Assembly (NCBI GenBank): GCA_031290075.1 | Contig: JAITOG010000096.1 | Span: 1 to 10,605 of the forward strand | DNA from: Holosporales bacterium | GTDB taxonomy: Bacteria; Pseudomonadota; Alphaproteobacteria; BNTO01 | Length of the DNA stretch: 10,605 bases | Reading direction: 5' to 3' | In this document: in pieces, positions 1-6,051 of the stretch | How positions within the stretch are numbered: position 1 is the stretch's first letter | How the letters are laid out: each line of letters starts with the position of its first letter | The notes under the pieces: generated by a model | Databases searched by the model: none | Told to the model about the DNA's origin: nothing | What the model saw: the letters and a program-made list of their open reading frames with translations, nothing else | Position numbers and translations under genes: made by a program

Positions 1-14
1 ATATATTCACCAAG

Positions 15-171
15 TAAAACTGGGGGAATTCAAGAAGCCATTATGTTTTTGAGATTTTTAAAATATATAAAATTTTAGATAAATACTTGTGAACTACATA
101 TTTTACTCTTGATTTTAAATAAAATTCCATTTTTTACTTGAAATTTAAAAGAAGCATCATTATATATACTA
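15..171 (+). repeat. Duplicated ankyrin-gene upstream region, copy 1
   Basis: This AT-rich block is nearly identical to 9763-9923 and lies upstream of an ankyrin gene in both places. It starts at TAAAACTGGGGG (five G here, six in the other copy) and ends just after the shared -10 region. Similarity stops at about 172 and resumes at 373, close to the ribosome binding site, then continues to about 477 inside the coding region. No conserved reading frame is seen: an 11-codon ORF starting at 43 is interrupted in the other copy. The block probably carries the promoter. Confidence 0.85.
138..166 (+). promoter_or_regulatory. Probable sigma70 promoter for ank1
   Basis: TTGAAA (138-143), a 17-base spacer, then TATATA (161-166). 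Both boxes and the spacer are kept in the second copy at 9891-9919, which supports function. Here the promoter lies about 230 bases from the start codon because of an extra segment at 172-372. Confidence 0.55.
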
Positions 172-372
172 TATACTCTTCCACCTAACGATTGAGATTT
201 TCAAAGAAGGTTAAGCTTTTATTTTTCGCTTCCGCCTTCCCTCAAAAATTCTCAGTCTTTAGTGGAGATGGTATATTGTTGTTTAATAACTGTGTTCACA
301 TTTAACTTTTCGGCCTTTGAAGGCTCTGCAGCGCAGAGGCCCAAAATTGTAAAAATCAATTAATGAACAGGG
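172..372 (+). other. Extra ~200 bp segment in the ank1 leader
   Basis: This segment separates promoter and ribosome binding site of ank1. The matching place upstream of ank2 has only about 14 bases (9924-9937), so it is an insertion here or a deletion there. It holds no convincing ORF. It contains a GC-rich hairpin region at 312-341. Part of it (about 189-214) weakly resembles the last 26 bases of the window, so it may derive from spacer DNA between ankyrin genes; the match is short and AT/purine-rich. Confidence 0.5.
312..341 (+). promoter_or_regulatory. Possible alternative-hairpin element in the ank1 leader
   Basis: Two stems share bases: GCCTT-TG-AAGGC at the 5' side, and GGCTCTGC-AGC-GCAGAGGCC at the 3' side. 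Only one can form at a time. It is much more GC-rich than its surroundings and lies about 55 bases before the start codon. No U-run follows, so it is not a standard terminator. A regulatory role is inference. Confidence 0.35.
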
Positions 373-396
373 TTAATTTTTTAAAGGAGATATAAA

Positions 397-849
397 ATGA
401 AAAGATTTTATAAAACTATGGCGCTTGTTTCATTATTGGGGATAAGCAATTTTTCTTACGGAACATTTCATGGCGCAAGGGCAGGATGGACACCACTTCA
501 TGACGTAGCTTATGAAGGGAATGTAAGAAGTGTTAGAGGATTCCTTGATTTTGGAGCAAATATGAACGTAGATGTTCAAGATAATTACGGAAATACCCCA
601 CTTCATTGTGCAATTTTTGGAAGGCAGATAGAAGTTGTTAAAGTATTACTTGCTGCTCAAGCAGATATAAATGCTCAAAATAGTGAGGGAAGGACACCAC
701 TTCATATAGCAGTTGAGGGAAGGCAGATAGAAATTGCTAAAGTATTACTTATTGTTGGAGCAAATAAAAATATTGCAGATAATGAGAGATATCTACCACG
801 TGATTTTGTACGTAAAGGAACCTTAGGGCATTTGTTACGTGTTGTTTAA
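397..849 (+). CDS. Exported ankyrin-repeat protein (ank1)
   Basis: A 150-residue protein. Residues 1-22 look like a Sec signal peptide: KR near the N-terminus, hydrophobic ALVSLLGI, then a small-residue cleavage zone around SYG. The rest is ankyrin repeats, with TPLH motifs at about 32, 67 and 100 and a partial capping repeat at 131-150. Ankyrin repeats bind proteins, and in intracellular bacteria such proteins often act on the host; no target can be named here. The start is fixed by AGGAGA at 385-390, six bases before ATG. The first 25 residues are identical to those of the gene at 9963. Here the repeats begin almost at once after the signal peptide, so the ~50-residue pre-ankyrin region of the other protein is missing. 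Repeats 2 and 3 share near-identical DNA, suggesting recent internal duplication. Confidence 0.88.
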   Translation: MKRFYKTMALVSLLGISNFSYGTFHGARAGWTPLHDVAYEGNVRSVRGFLDFGANMNVDVQDNYGNTPLHCAIFGRQIEVVKVLLAAQADINAQNSEGRTPLHIAVEGRQIEIAKVLLIVGANKNIADNERYLPRDFVRKGTLGHLLRVV

Positions 850-880
850 GTTCAAACGTGAGACAAAATTAATGTTGTTA

Positions 881-931
881 AGAACGGAAATATCGTTGAT
901 AATTTGAAAAGTTATCAACATATTTCGTTCT
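881..931 (+). other. Long imperfect hairpin after ank1
   Basis: Arms 881-904 and 910-931 pair over about 20 bp around a TGAAA loop, with two bulged bases and one mismatch. It lies 31 bases past the ank1 stop codon and just before the transposase remnant. It could end ank1 transcription or block read-in to the insertion sequence. It is AT-rich and has no U-run, so it is not a standard terminator. Confidence 0.5.
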
Positions 932-936
932 AATAA

Positions 937-984
937 AAAGGTCTCTAGAATAAAATATTAATACATTTATTCATGGAGACCTTT
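937..984 (+). other. Stem-loop just upstream of the transposase remnant
   Basis: AAAGGTCTC (937-945) pairs perfectly with GAGACCTTT (976-984), and inside it GAATAAA (948-954) pairs with TTTATTC (966-972). The ATG of the transposase reading frame follows directly at 985. A stem this close to the start could hide the ribosome binding site when transcription comes from outside, as known for some insertion sequences. Confidence 0.5.
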
Positions 985-1881
985 ATGCAAATATACTATA
1001 CTGCACCTTAAAATTTTAGACCTTTATAGGCTAGTTACGCCAGAAAAAAGTAAAACCGAATTTGAAAAAGTTTGTTTTGAAGCAGTTAACAAATGGGAAT
1101 CTCTTCGCCAAGAGAAGATAAAAGCAAAAAAATCCAATCTATTCTTGGAGTTAGCCGAGCTATCTATTACAGACGAAAAAGCTTTTTACAAAACAAAGTT
1201 ATCAAAAGCAAATGTTCAAAAAATCAAGATTTGGCAAGGATATTAAAAATCTCATTTTACAGTTAAGAAAGGGAGAACCCAATTTATGGAAAATTTAAAA
1301 TCTCTGTAACTTTAAAACGTGATTACGGAATAAAGATAAGTGAAAGCAGCGTTGGAAGAATTCTGAAAGAACTAAAAGCTCCAAAATCTGCTTCAGCTCT
1401 GCGAACAAAACGAAAACGGATTTTCAAGAAGCATGCAAAACCTTGGGTTTTTAAACCATATAAAGACATAGAAATTGGAGAAAGTGTGCAAATAGATCAT
1501 ATGACAGTTAGCAAAAATGGAATAGCAGTTTTGGTGCATGGGAACGTCATTCTAAATTTATATATGCGAATTTGTTATAGAGATGCCACAAGCCATACAG
1601 CTAAGAAATTCTTGATGGGATTTGTAAAAAAAGTTCCGTTCAAAATTAAATCAATTCAGATAGATGGAGGATAAAAGTTCATGCTGGAATTTGAAGAAGC
1701 CTGCGAAGAGCAAAGAATTCCGTTATTTGTACTGCCTCCAGCAAAGCCAAAATATAATGGAGGAGTAGAAAGGAGTAATATAATATTCAGAGAAGAGTTT
1801 TATAATAGAAGCGATTTACAAGAGTCATCACTAATGGAAATTAGAAGAGAATTACTTTAAAACGTAGAAAAATACAATACT
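985..1881 (+). pseudogene. Broken DDE transposase (integrase-core, IS3/IS481-like)
   Basis: Pieces of one transposase can be read across several frames. An N-terminal part in frame 2 (about 1007-1130, VTPEKSKTEFEKVCFEAV) is followed in frame 1 by GVSRAIYYRRK (helix-turn-helix style), then NPIYGKFKI and DYGIKISESSVGRILKEL. The integrase core follows: first Asp in QIDHM (codon 1495), second Asp in IQIDGG (codon 1663), and Glu in GGVER (codon 1768), about 35 codons after the second Asp. Damage includes frameshifts near 1008 and 1130, disruption at about 1250-1272 (in-frame TAA at 1264), TAA at 1672 where family members continue with S-E-F, and TAA at 1858. The C-terminal EKYNTY then runs into the palindromic repeat at 1882, so the normal end is gone. 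It cannot make an active enzyme. Confidence 0.85.
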
Positions 1882-1976
1882 TATACCCAAACCCCAAAAA
1901 ATTGCGGATTCAAACTTCTTTGGTTTCAAGGGATTGGCAGCAATTAAAATCCGCATTCTTTGGGAGCCCCAGTATA
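1882..1976 (+). repeat. Palindromic repeat element, copy 1
   Basis: About 95 bp, shared with 4646-4741 and (reversed) 9536-9629. The ends TATACC/GGTATA and the inner TTGCGGATT/AATCCGCAT form inverted arms of about 30 bases around a ~36-base centre with GATTGGCAGCAATT. This copy has a less perfect right end (AGTATA) and one extra G that breaks the frame open in the other copies. It sits directly at the broken 3' end of the transposase. Similarity to the copy 3 flank may go on weakly beyond 1976. Confidence 0.85.
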
Positions 1977-2104
1977 TAGGCCTCATTTTCACTTGAAAGG
2001 ACTTACCCCAAGAGTTATATTGAGACTGTTCTGGAGGCTCAAAATGTGTCTCATAATCTTATGAACTTACACATTTTTAAAAGTATTTGGCTAAAAGCTC
2101 AGAA

Positions 2105-2209
2105 ATGGTATCATTGAAAACAGGTGGAATTGAAATGGAACGCATGACAGCACCATTCCCTTACAAATCAGCTTTAGGAGATTCAAAAAAATGGCTAAAA
2201 TTCTTTTAA
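2105..2209 (+). CDS. Possible 34-residue ORF or gene remnant before trpS
   Basis: An open frame from ATG at 2105 to TAA at 2207-2209 encodes 34 residues including GGIEMERMTAPFPYKSALGD, and overlaps the trpS start by 19 bases in another frame. The frame is open back to about 2081 (KYLAKSSE before the Met). The composition looks protein-like, but no family is recognised and no clear ribosome binding site precedes it. It may be the tail of a gene truncated by the mobile DNA upstream. The trpS ribosome binding site lies inside it. Confidence 0.2.
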   Translation: MVSLKTGGIEMERMTAPFPYKSALGDSKKWLKFF

Positions 2210-3183
2210 CTGGCGATAGACCCAGCGGAAAATTACATCTTGGACATTATGTTGGTTCTTTACAAAATAGGGTTGCTCTTCAACATCAATATGAATCTTA
2301 TATTTTTGTAGCTGATGTTCAGGCATTAACTGACAATTTTGAAAATCCAAATTTAGTTAAAGAATCGGTTTATGAAGTTATTTTAGATTACTTATCTGTT
2401 GGAATAGATCCAAATATTGCAACGATTTATATACAATCACAAATTCCCGAAATCTCCGAATTAACAATTTATTACATGAATTTAGTAACTCATTCAAGAT
2501 TAGAAAGGAACCCAACAGTTAAAACTGAATTAATTCAAAAAGGTTTGGAAGAATCGTTTTCTGTGGGATTTCTATGTTATCCGATAAATCAAGCTGCTGA
2601 TATTACAGCTGTTGAGGGAGAAATTATTCCAGTTGGAGAGGATCAGCAGCCTATGATAGAACAAACCAATGAAATTGTCCGCCGTTTTAATAGAATCTAT
2701 GGCGAGGGAATTTTGAAGGAATGCGAAGCATTAATTGGCAAAGTCGGCCGCTTACCAGGAATAGATGGACGCGGCAAAGCAAGCAAATCTTTAAAAAATG
2801 CCATATTCCTTTCAGATGAAAGAGACATTATTAAAGATAAAGTTTTTGCTATGTATACTGATCCTAACCACATTAAAGTAAGTGATCCGGGAAAAGTTGA
2901 GGGAAATATTGTTTTTGCTTATTTAGACGTTTTTCATGAAGATAAGGAAGAAATAGATTCTTTAAAGAAATCTTATCAAAAAGGCGGTCTTGGCGACGTT
3001 CAAATAAAGTCTATTCTTTTTTCTAGCCTTGAAAAGATTTTATTCCCTATTAGAGAAAAAAGGAAAACCATAAGCAAAGATTTTGTTATGGATATTGCGT
3101 TAAATGGTTCAAAGAAAGCAAGAAAAAAAGCAATGGTAACATTAGAAAAAGTTAGAGCAGCTATTGGGATAAAGTACGCGTAG
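2191..3183 (+). CDS. trpS: Tryptophanyl-tRNA synthetase (TrpRS)
   Basis: Class I aminoacyl-tRNA synthetase that charges tRNA-Trp in the cytosol; 330 residues, normal length. The HIGH motif appears in GKLHLGHYVGSL (13-24), the KMSKS loop as KASKS (196-200, Ala in place of Met), and the active-site PVGEDQ at 147-152. AGGAG at 2176-2180, ten bases before ATG, supports the start. The wording (TGDRPSGKLHLGHYVGSL, LERNPTVKTE, MYTDPNHIKV, GGLGDV) matches the TrpRS type I know from streptococci and lactobacilli, not the SGIQPTG/GNYLGA type of most proteobacteria, which suggests horizontal transfer or an ancient second type. It is the only plus-strand gene in the central block and follows mobile-element remains. 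Its 3' end overlaps accD on the other strand. Confidence 0.95.
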   Translation: MAKILLTGDRPSGKLHLGHYVGSLQNRVALQHQYESYIFVADVQALTDNFENPNLVKESVYEVILDYLSVGIDPNIATIYIQSQIPEISELTIYYMNLVTHSRLERNPTVKTELIQKGLEESFSVGFLCYPINQAADITAVEGEIIPVGEDQQPMIEQTNEIVRRFNRIYGEGILKECEALIGKVGRLPGIDGRGKASKSLKNAIFLSDERDIIKDKVFAMYTDPNHIKVSDPGKVEGNIVFAYLDVFHEDKEEIDSLKKSYQKGGLGDVQIKSILFSSLEKILFPIREKRKTISKDFVMDIALNGSKKARKKAMVTLEKVRAAIGIKYA

Positions 3184-4036
3184 TTACTCCTTGCAAACAA
3201 GCTAATACATGCCCAAGCTTAGTCTTCAGGTCTTTTCTGTGGGTAACAATATCTATCATTCCATGCTTCTGCAAAAATTCAGCCCGTTGAAAGTTAGAAG
3301 GCAAAGTTTGTTTAATTGTTTCTTCAATCACGCGTGGCCCCGCAAAGCCAATTAAAGCTCCTTCTTCCGCTATAGAAACATCCCCTAACATCGCAAAAGA
3401 AGCGCTTACTCCTCCCATTGTTGGATCAGTCAAAACAGTAATAAATGGTATCCTCATTTCGTGTAATTTTTCCACGGAAATAACGGTTACGGGCATTTGC
3501 ATTAAGGCAATAATTCCTTCTTGCATACAGGCTCCTCCTGAAGCTGTAACACAAACAAAAGGAATATTGTGCTTTATTGTGCGTTCCACAGCCCTTCGAA
3601 AAGCTTGCCCAACAAAAGCTCCCATAGATCCTCCTATGAAAGCAAAATTCATTACAAATAAAACAATCCTTTGCCCGCAAATTCGTCCTGTAGCTGCTAA
3701 TATTGCGCTTTTTTGGCCAGTTTTTTCCATATTTTCTTTTAAACGGTCTTTATACTTTTTTAAATCCTTAAATTCTAATGGATCTTCTATGTATGGCGGA
3801 TCGGGAAGCAATTGATAATTTTGTTCATCAAACAGTTGGTTCATTCGTTCTTTTGACGATAAACGTACGTGATAAGAGCAATTGGGGCATACTTTTAAAT
3901 TATTATTTAATTCTCTGTGGAATATCATTTGCTCGCATTTTGGACATTTCCACCACAAATCATCAGGTATACTTTTCTGCTGATTCCCGATAAATGCTTT
4001 TATTTTTGGACGAACAAAATCCGTTAGCCAATTCAT
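3161..4036 (-). CDS. accD: Acetyl-CoA carboxylase carboxyltransferase subunit beta
   Basis: The beta half of carboxyltransferase moves CO2 from carboxybiotin to acetyl-CoA to make malonyl-CoA, the first step of fatty-acid synthesis. It works with AccA and with AccB/AccC, none of which is in the window. 291 residues. An N-terminal zinc ribbon uses Cys31, Cys34, Cys50 and Cys53 (CPKC and CPNC). The crotonase-like core shows TASGGA (164-169), LTDPTMGGVSASFAMLGD (202-219) and GFAGPRVIEET (230-240). Position 170 is Cys where relatives such as E. coli have Arg (SGGARMQE). An AGG-containing site (TTAGGTAAG) lies about 10 bases before ATG. It follows rpsO by 73 bases on the same strand, so they may be co-transcribed. 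Its last 23 bases overlap the end of trpS. Confidence 0.96.
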   Translation of the reverse strand: MNWLTDFVRPKIKAFIGNQQKSIPDDLWWKCPKCEQMIFHRELNNNLKVCPNCSYHVRLSSKERMNQLFDEQNYQLLPDPPYIEDPLEFKDLKKYKDRLKENMEKTGQKSAILAATGRICGQRIVLFVMNFAFIGGSMGAFVGQAFRRAVERTIKHNIPFVCVTASGGACMQEGIIALMQMPVTVISVEKLHEMRIPFITVLTDPTMGGVSASFAMLGDVSIAEEGALIGFAGPRVIEETIKQTLPSNFQRAEFLQKHGMIDIVTHRKDLKTKLGHVLACLQGVTTRTLSQ

Positions 4037-4109
4037 AAAATCTTACCTAAACATCAAGCGCAACACGCTGTAAATTTTATCACAATACAGGAGGAAAACG
4101 TACTTGCAA

Positions 4110-4379
4110 TTAATGGCGCAATCCAAGCCTTTCTACTAAAGTTTTAAATCTGGAAAAATCTGTTCTTTTCAAATAATCCAAAAGACGCCGCCGCCCACTA
4201 ACCAACATTAATAATCCACGCCTTGAGTGGAAATCTTTTTTGTGACTCTTCATATGTTCGGTAATATTGCTTATTCTTTCGGTTAAAATTGCAACTTGAA
4301 CTTCAGCTGAACCTGTATCTCCTTCTTTTATTGCAAATGATTTAATTAATTCTTGTTTTTTTTCTTTAGTAATCGACAT
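4110..4379 (-). CDS. rpsO: 30S ribosomal protein S15
   Basis: Small-subunit protein that binds 16S rRNA early in assembly. 89 residues, exactly the usual length. The signature region [20 protein letters not shown] and the end [15 protein letters not shown] are typical. AAAGGAGAG (about 4386-4393 on the minus strand) lies a few bases before ATG and is the strongest ribosome binding site in the window. In most proteobacteria rpsO sits between truB and pnp; here accD follows and no pnp is present, so the order has been rearranged. S15 represses its own mRNA in several bacteria; the ~110-base leader here could serve that, but this is inference. Confidence 0.97.
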   Translation of the reverse strand: MSITKEKKQELIKSFAIKEGDTGSAEVQVAILTERISNITEHMKSHKKDFHSRRGLLMLVSGRRRLLDYLKRTDFSRFKTLVERLGLRH

Positions 4380-4458
4380 CTTAACTCTCCTTTCGAAAAT
4401 GTATCAAAAAATAAAAACCTCCAGGATGTCGCCCAGAACTGTTTTTAATTTAAAAAAC

Positions 4459-4488
4459 TTACAATTATTTATGCACCAATTATTGTAA
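4459..4488 (-). promoter_or_regulatory. Inverted repeat in the rpsO leader
   Basis: TTACAATTAT and ATTATTGTAA are inverted with 9 of 10 positions matching, around a 10-base loop. If the promoter at 4496-4523 is used, this hairpin lies at the start of the rpsO transcript. It could be an operator or a leader stem. AT-rich DNA makes such repeats fairly common. Confidence 0.3.
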
Positions 4489-4495
4489 AAAGTCC

Positions 4496-4523
4496 ATATT
4501 ATTCCATCAATCAGGCAGGGCAA
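4496..4523 (-). promoter_or_regulatory. Candidate promoter for rpsO-accD
   Basis: On the minus strand, TTGCCC (4518-4523), a 16-base spacer, and TAATAT (4496-4501). It would give a leader of about 110 bases before rpsO. The -35 box is only a half match, so other promoters in this AT-rich region are possible. Confidence 0.3.
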
Positions 4524-4645
4524 TTGCTTAGCAATATTTAAAATAAAAACGTATAACAATTAAGAAAGAAAATAAAGTCAGATTTGTTTTTTAAAAGTTC
4601 ATCTGGAATATTTGTAACACATTTTAATTTTAGAATATTTAATGC

Positions 4646-4741
4646 TATACCCAAACCCCAAAAAATTGCGAATTCAAACTTCTTGGGTTTCAAGGATTGG
4701 CAGCAATTAAAATCCGCATTCTTTTTGGGGCTCCAGGTATA
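4646..4741 (+). repeat. Palindromic repeat element, copy 2
   Basis: 96 bp with well-preserved inverted ends (TATACC/GGTATA) and inner arms. It lies 24 bases past the lolC stop codon (4766) and about 270 bases before rpsO, in an otherwise gene-free gap (4380-4765). Read along the plus strand it is open over the whole element (…IANSNFLGFKDWQQLKSAFF…). As a strong fold just after lolC it may limit transcription from lolC into rpsO. Confidence 0.88.
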
Positions 4742-4765
4742 TATGGATGTCGGGTGATTTTAAGC

Positions 4766-6043
4766 TTATGCTCCCTTTCTTAATGCCTCTACAGGGTCAA
4801 GTTTAGCGGCTCTTAGTGAAGGATAAATTGTTGCTAATATAGATAAAATTATTGTTAGCAATGATATAAAGCATACTTCGCTATAATCCAATTTTGTTGG
4901 AAAGTTTATAAGAAAATAAATTTCAGGATTAAATAATTGCACTTTAAAAAGACTCTGAATAAATGCAATAATTGTATTAAGATTTTTTGTGGCAATGATT
5001 CCAAGTATTATTCCAAGAATTGTTCCCAAAATGCCAATTGTTGCTCCTGTTATTAAAAAAATCCGCAAAATAGATTCTTGGCTTGCTCCCATAGTTTTCA
5101 TGATAGCAATGTCGCTTGTTTTATCTTTTACTAACATTATAAGTCCAGAAATAATATTAAAAGATGCTATTAGTATAATTAAAGTTAAAATTAAAAACAT
5201 AACATTGCGTTCAATTTGTAAAGCTTGAAAAAAACTAGAATCTCCAAATTTCCAGCCGATAGCTCTCAAATTTTCTTTTTGAACAATTTTGTTAATTTTT
5301 CCAACAATTTCATCATTTTTTTCAATTTTTTCTGTAAAAATTTCAATTTGTGTTAATTTTTGTTTCAAATCAAAAAAACTTTGTGCTTTTTTTAAAGGCA
5401 TTAAAATTACATTTTTATCATATTCTGTCATACCAACTTCAAATGTTCCAACAACCTTAAATTCTTGCTGAAGTGGAACCATTCCAAATGGCGTTATTTT
5501 CCCTTGAGGATTTATAATAGAAATGCTGTTGCCAATATCAATAAACATTACTTCAGCCATTCTTTTCCCAATAATTACAGTGTTTTCTGAAAAATTCGAT
5601 AAATCAGCAATTTTTAAACCATCAAAAATAAGTTGGCGCTTTTTCAGAACATCAGCAGTCATAGCTAAAATTACTGCTCCGCGGGTTTGATCTTGCGTAG
5701 AAATAACAGCGTGCTGCTCTATCATTGGACATACTGAAACAACGCCATCACAGACCTGTATTTCCTTTACAATTGCTTCATCTTCACGAATATTTGAACT
5801 TATTCCATGAACTATAACATGTCCCTTCATACCTATAATGCGGCTTAGCAATTCTTCCCGAAACCCCCCCATTACAGACATAACTATTATCAGCACAGCA
5901 ACCCCTATACATATGCCAAGAAATGAAAATGCAGCAATAACAGATAAAAAACCATCACGCTTTTTAGAAACCAAATACCTATATGCTATAAATTTTTCCC
6001 ATTTTAAAGATTTCTTTATAGGAATTTTATTATAAATGGGCAT
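4766..6043 (-). CDS. lolC: Lipoprotein-releasing ABC permease, LolC/LolE family
   Basis: Inner-membrane permease that, with the ATPase LolD, releases outer-membrane lipoproteins to the carrier LolA. 425 residues. The order is typical: one membrane helix (about 31-58), the GMKGHVIVHG motif (71-80), a large periplasmic MacB-like domain, then an FtsX domain with three helices, KTMGAS in the coupling loop, and the ending AAKLDPVEALRKGA. It starts 8 bases after the serS stop codon, with no clear ribosome binding site, so translational coupling to serS is likely. lolD, which usually follows, is not here: the palindromic repeat and rpsO come next. Many alphaproteobacteria use a single LolC/E-type permease, so the C/E distinction is not secure. 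Confidence 0.92.
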   Translation of the reverse strand: MPIYNKIPIKKSLKWEKFIAYRYLVSKKRDGFLSVIAAFSFLGICIGVAVLIIVMSVMGGFREELLSRIIGMKGHVIVHGISSNIREDEAIVKEIQVCDGVVSVCPMIEQHAVISTQDQTRGAVILAMTADVLKKRQLIFDGLKIADLSNFSENTVIIGKRMAEVMFIDIGNSISIINPQGKITPFGMVPLQQEFKVVGTFEVGMTEYDKNVILMPLKKAQSFFDLKQKLTQIEIFTEKIEKNDEIVGKINKIVQKENLRAIGWKFGDSSFFQALQIERNVMFLILTLIILIASFNIISGLIMLVKDKTSDIAIMKTMGASQESILRIFLITGATIGILGTILGIILGIIATKNLNTIIAFIQSLFKVQLFNPEIYFLINFPTKLDYSEVCFISLLTIILSILATIYPSLRAAKLDPVEALRKGA

Positions 6044-6051
6044 AAGTACGT

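Larger units (their letters stand above)
859..2053 (+). mobile_element. Remnant insertion sequence, IS3/IS481-like (tentative limits)
   Basis: The core is a broken DDE transposase gene. A 7 bp inverted repeat, TGAGACA at 859-865 and TGTCTCA at 2047-2053, may mark the ends and would give about 1.2 kb, the usual size of such elements. Seven bases can match by chance, and no target duplication was seen. The 3' part carries a palindromic repeat (1882-1976), so the element was damaged or invaded. Confidence 0.3.

Noticed and set aside
43..78. 11-codon ORF in the ankyrin leader (MFLRFLKYIKF)
   Set aside because: In the second copy (from 9791) a missing T brings a stop after five codons, so it is not conserved as coding.
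1486..1674. A separate 62-residue gene starting with GTG
   Set aside because: It is the middle of the transposase pseudogene, between damage upstream and the TAA at 1672.
3426..3993. Open frames on both strands inside accD
   Set aside because: They are shadows of accD; the zinc ribbon and carboxyltransferase motifs settle the true frame.
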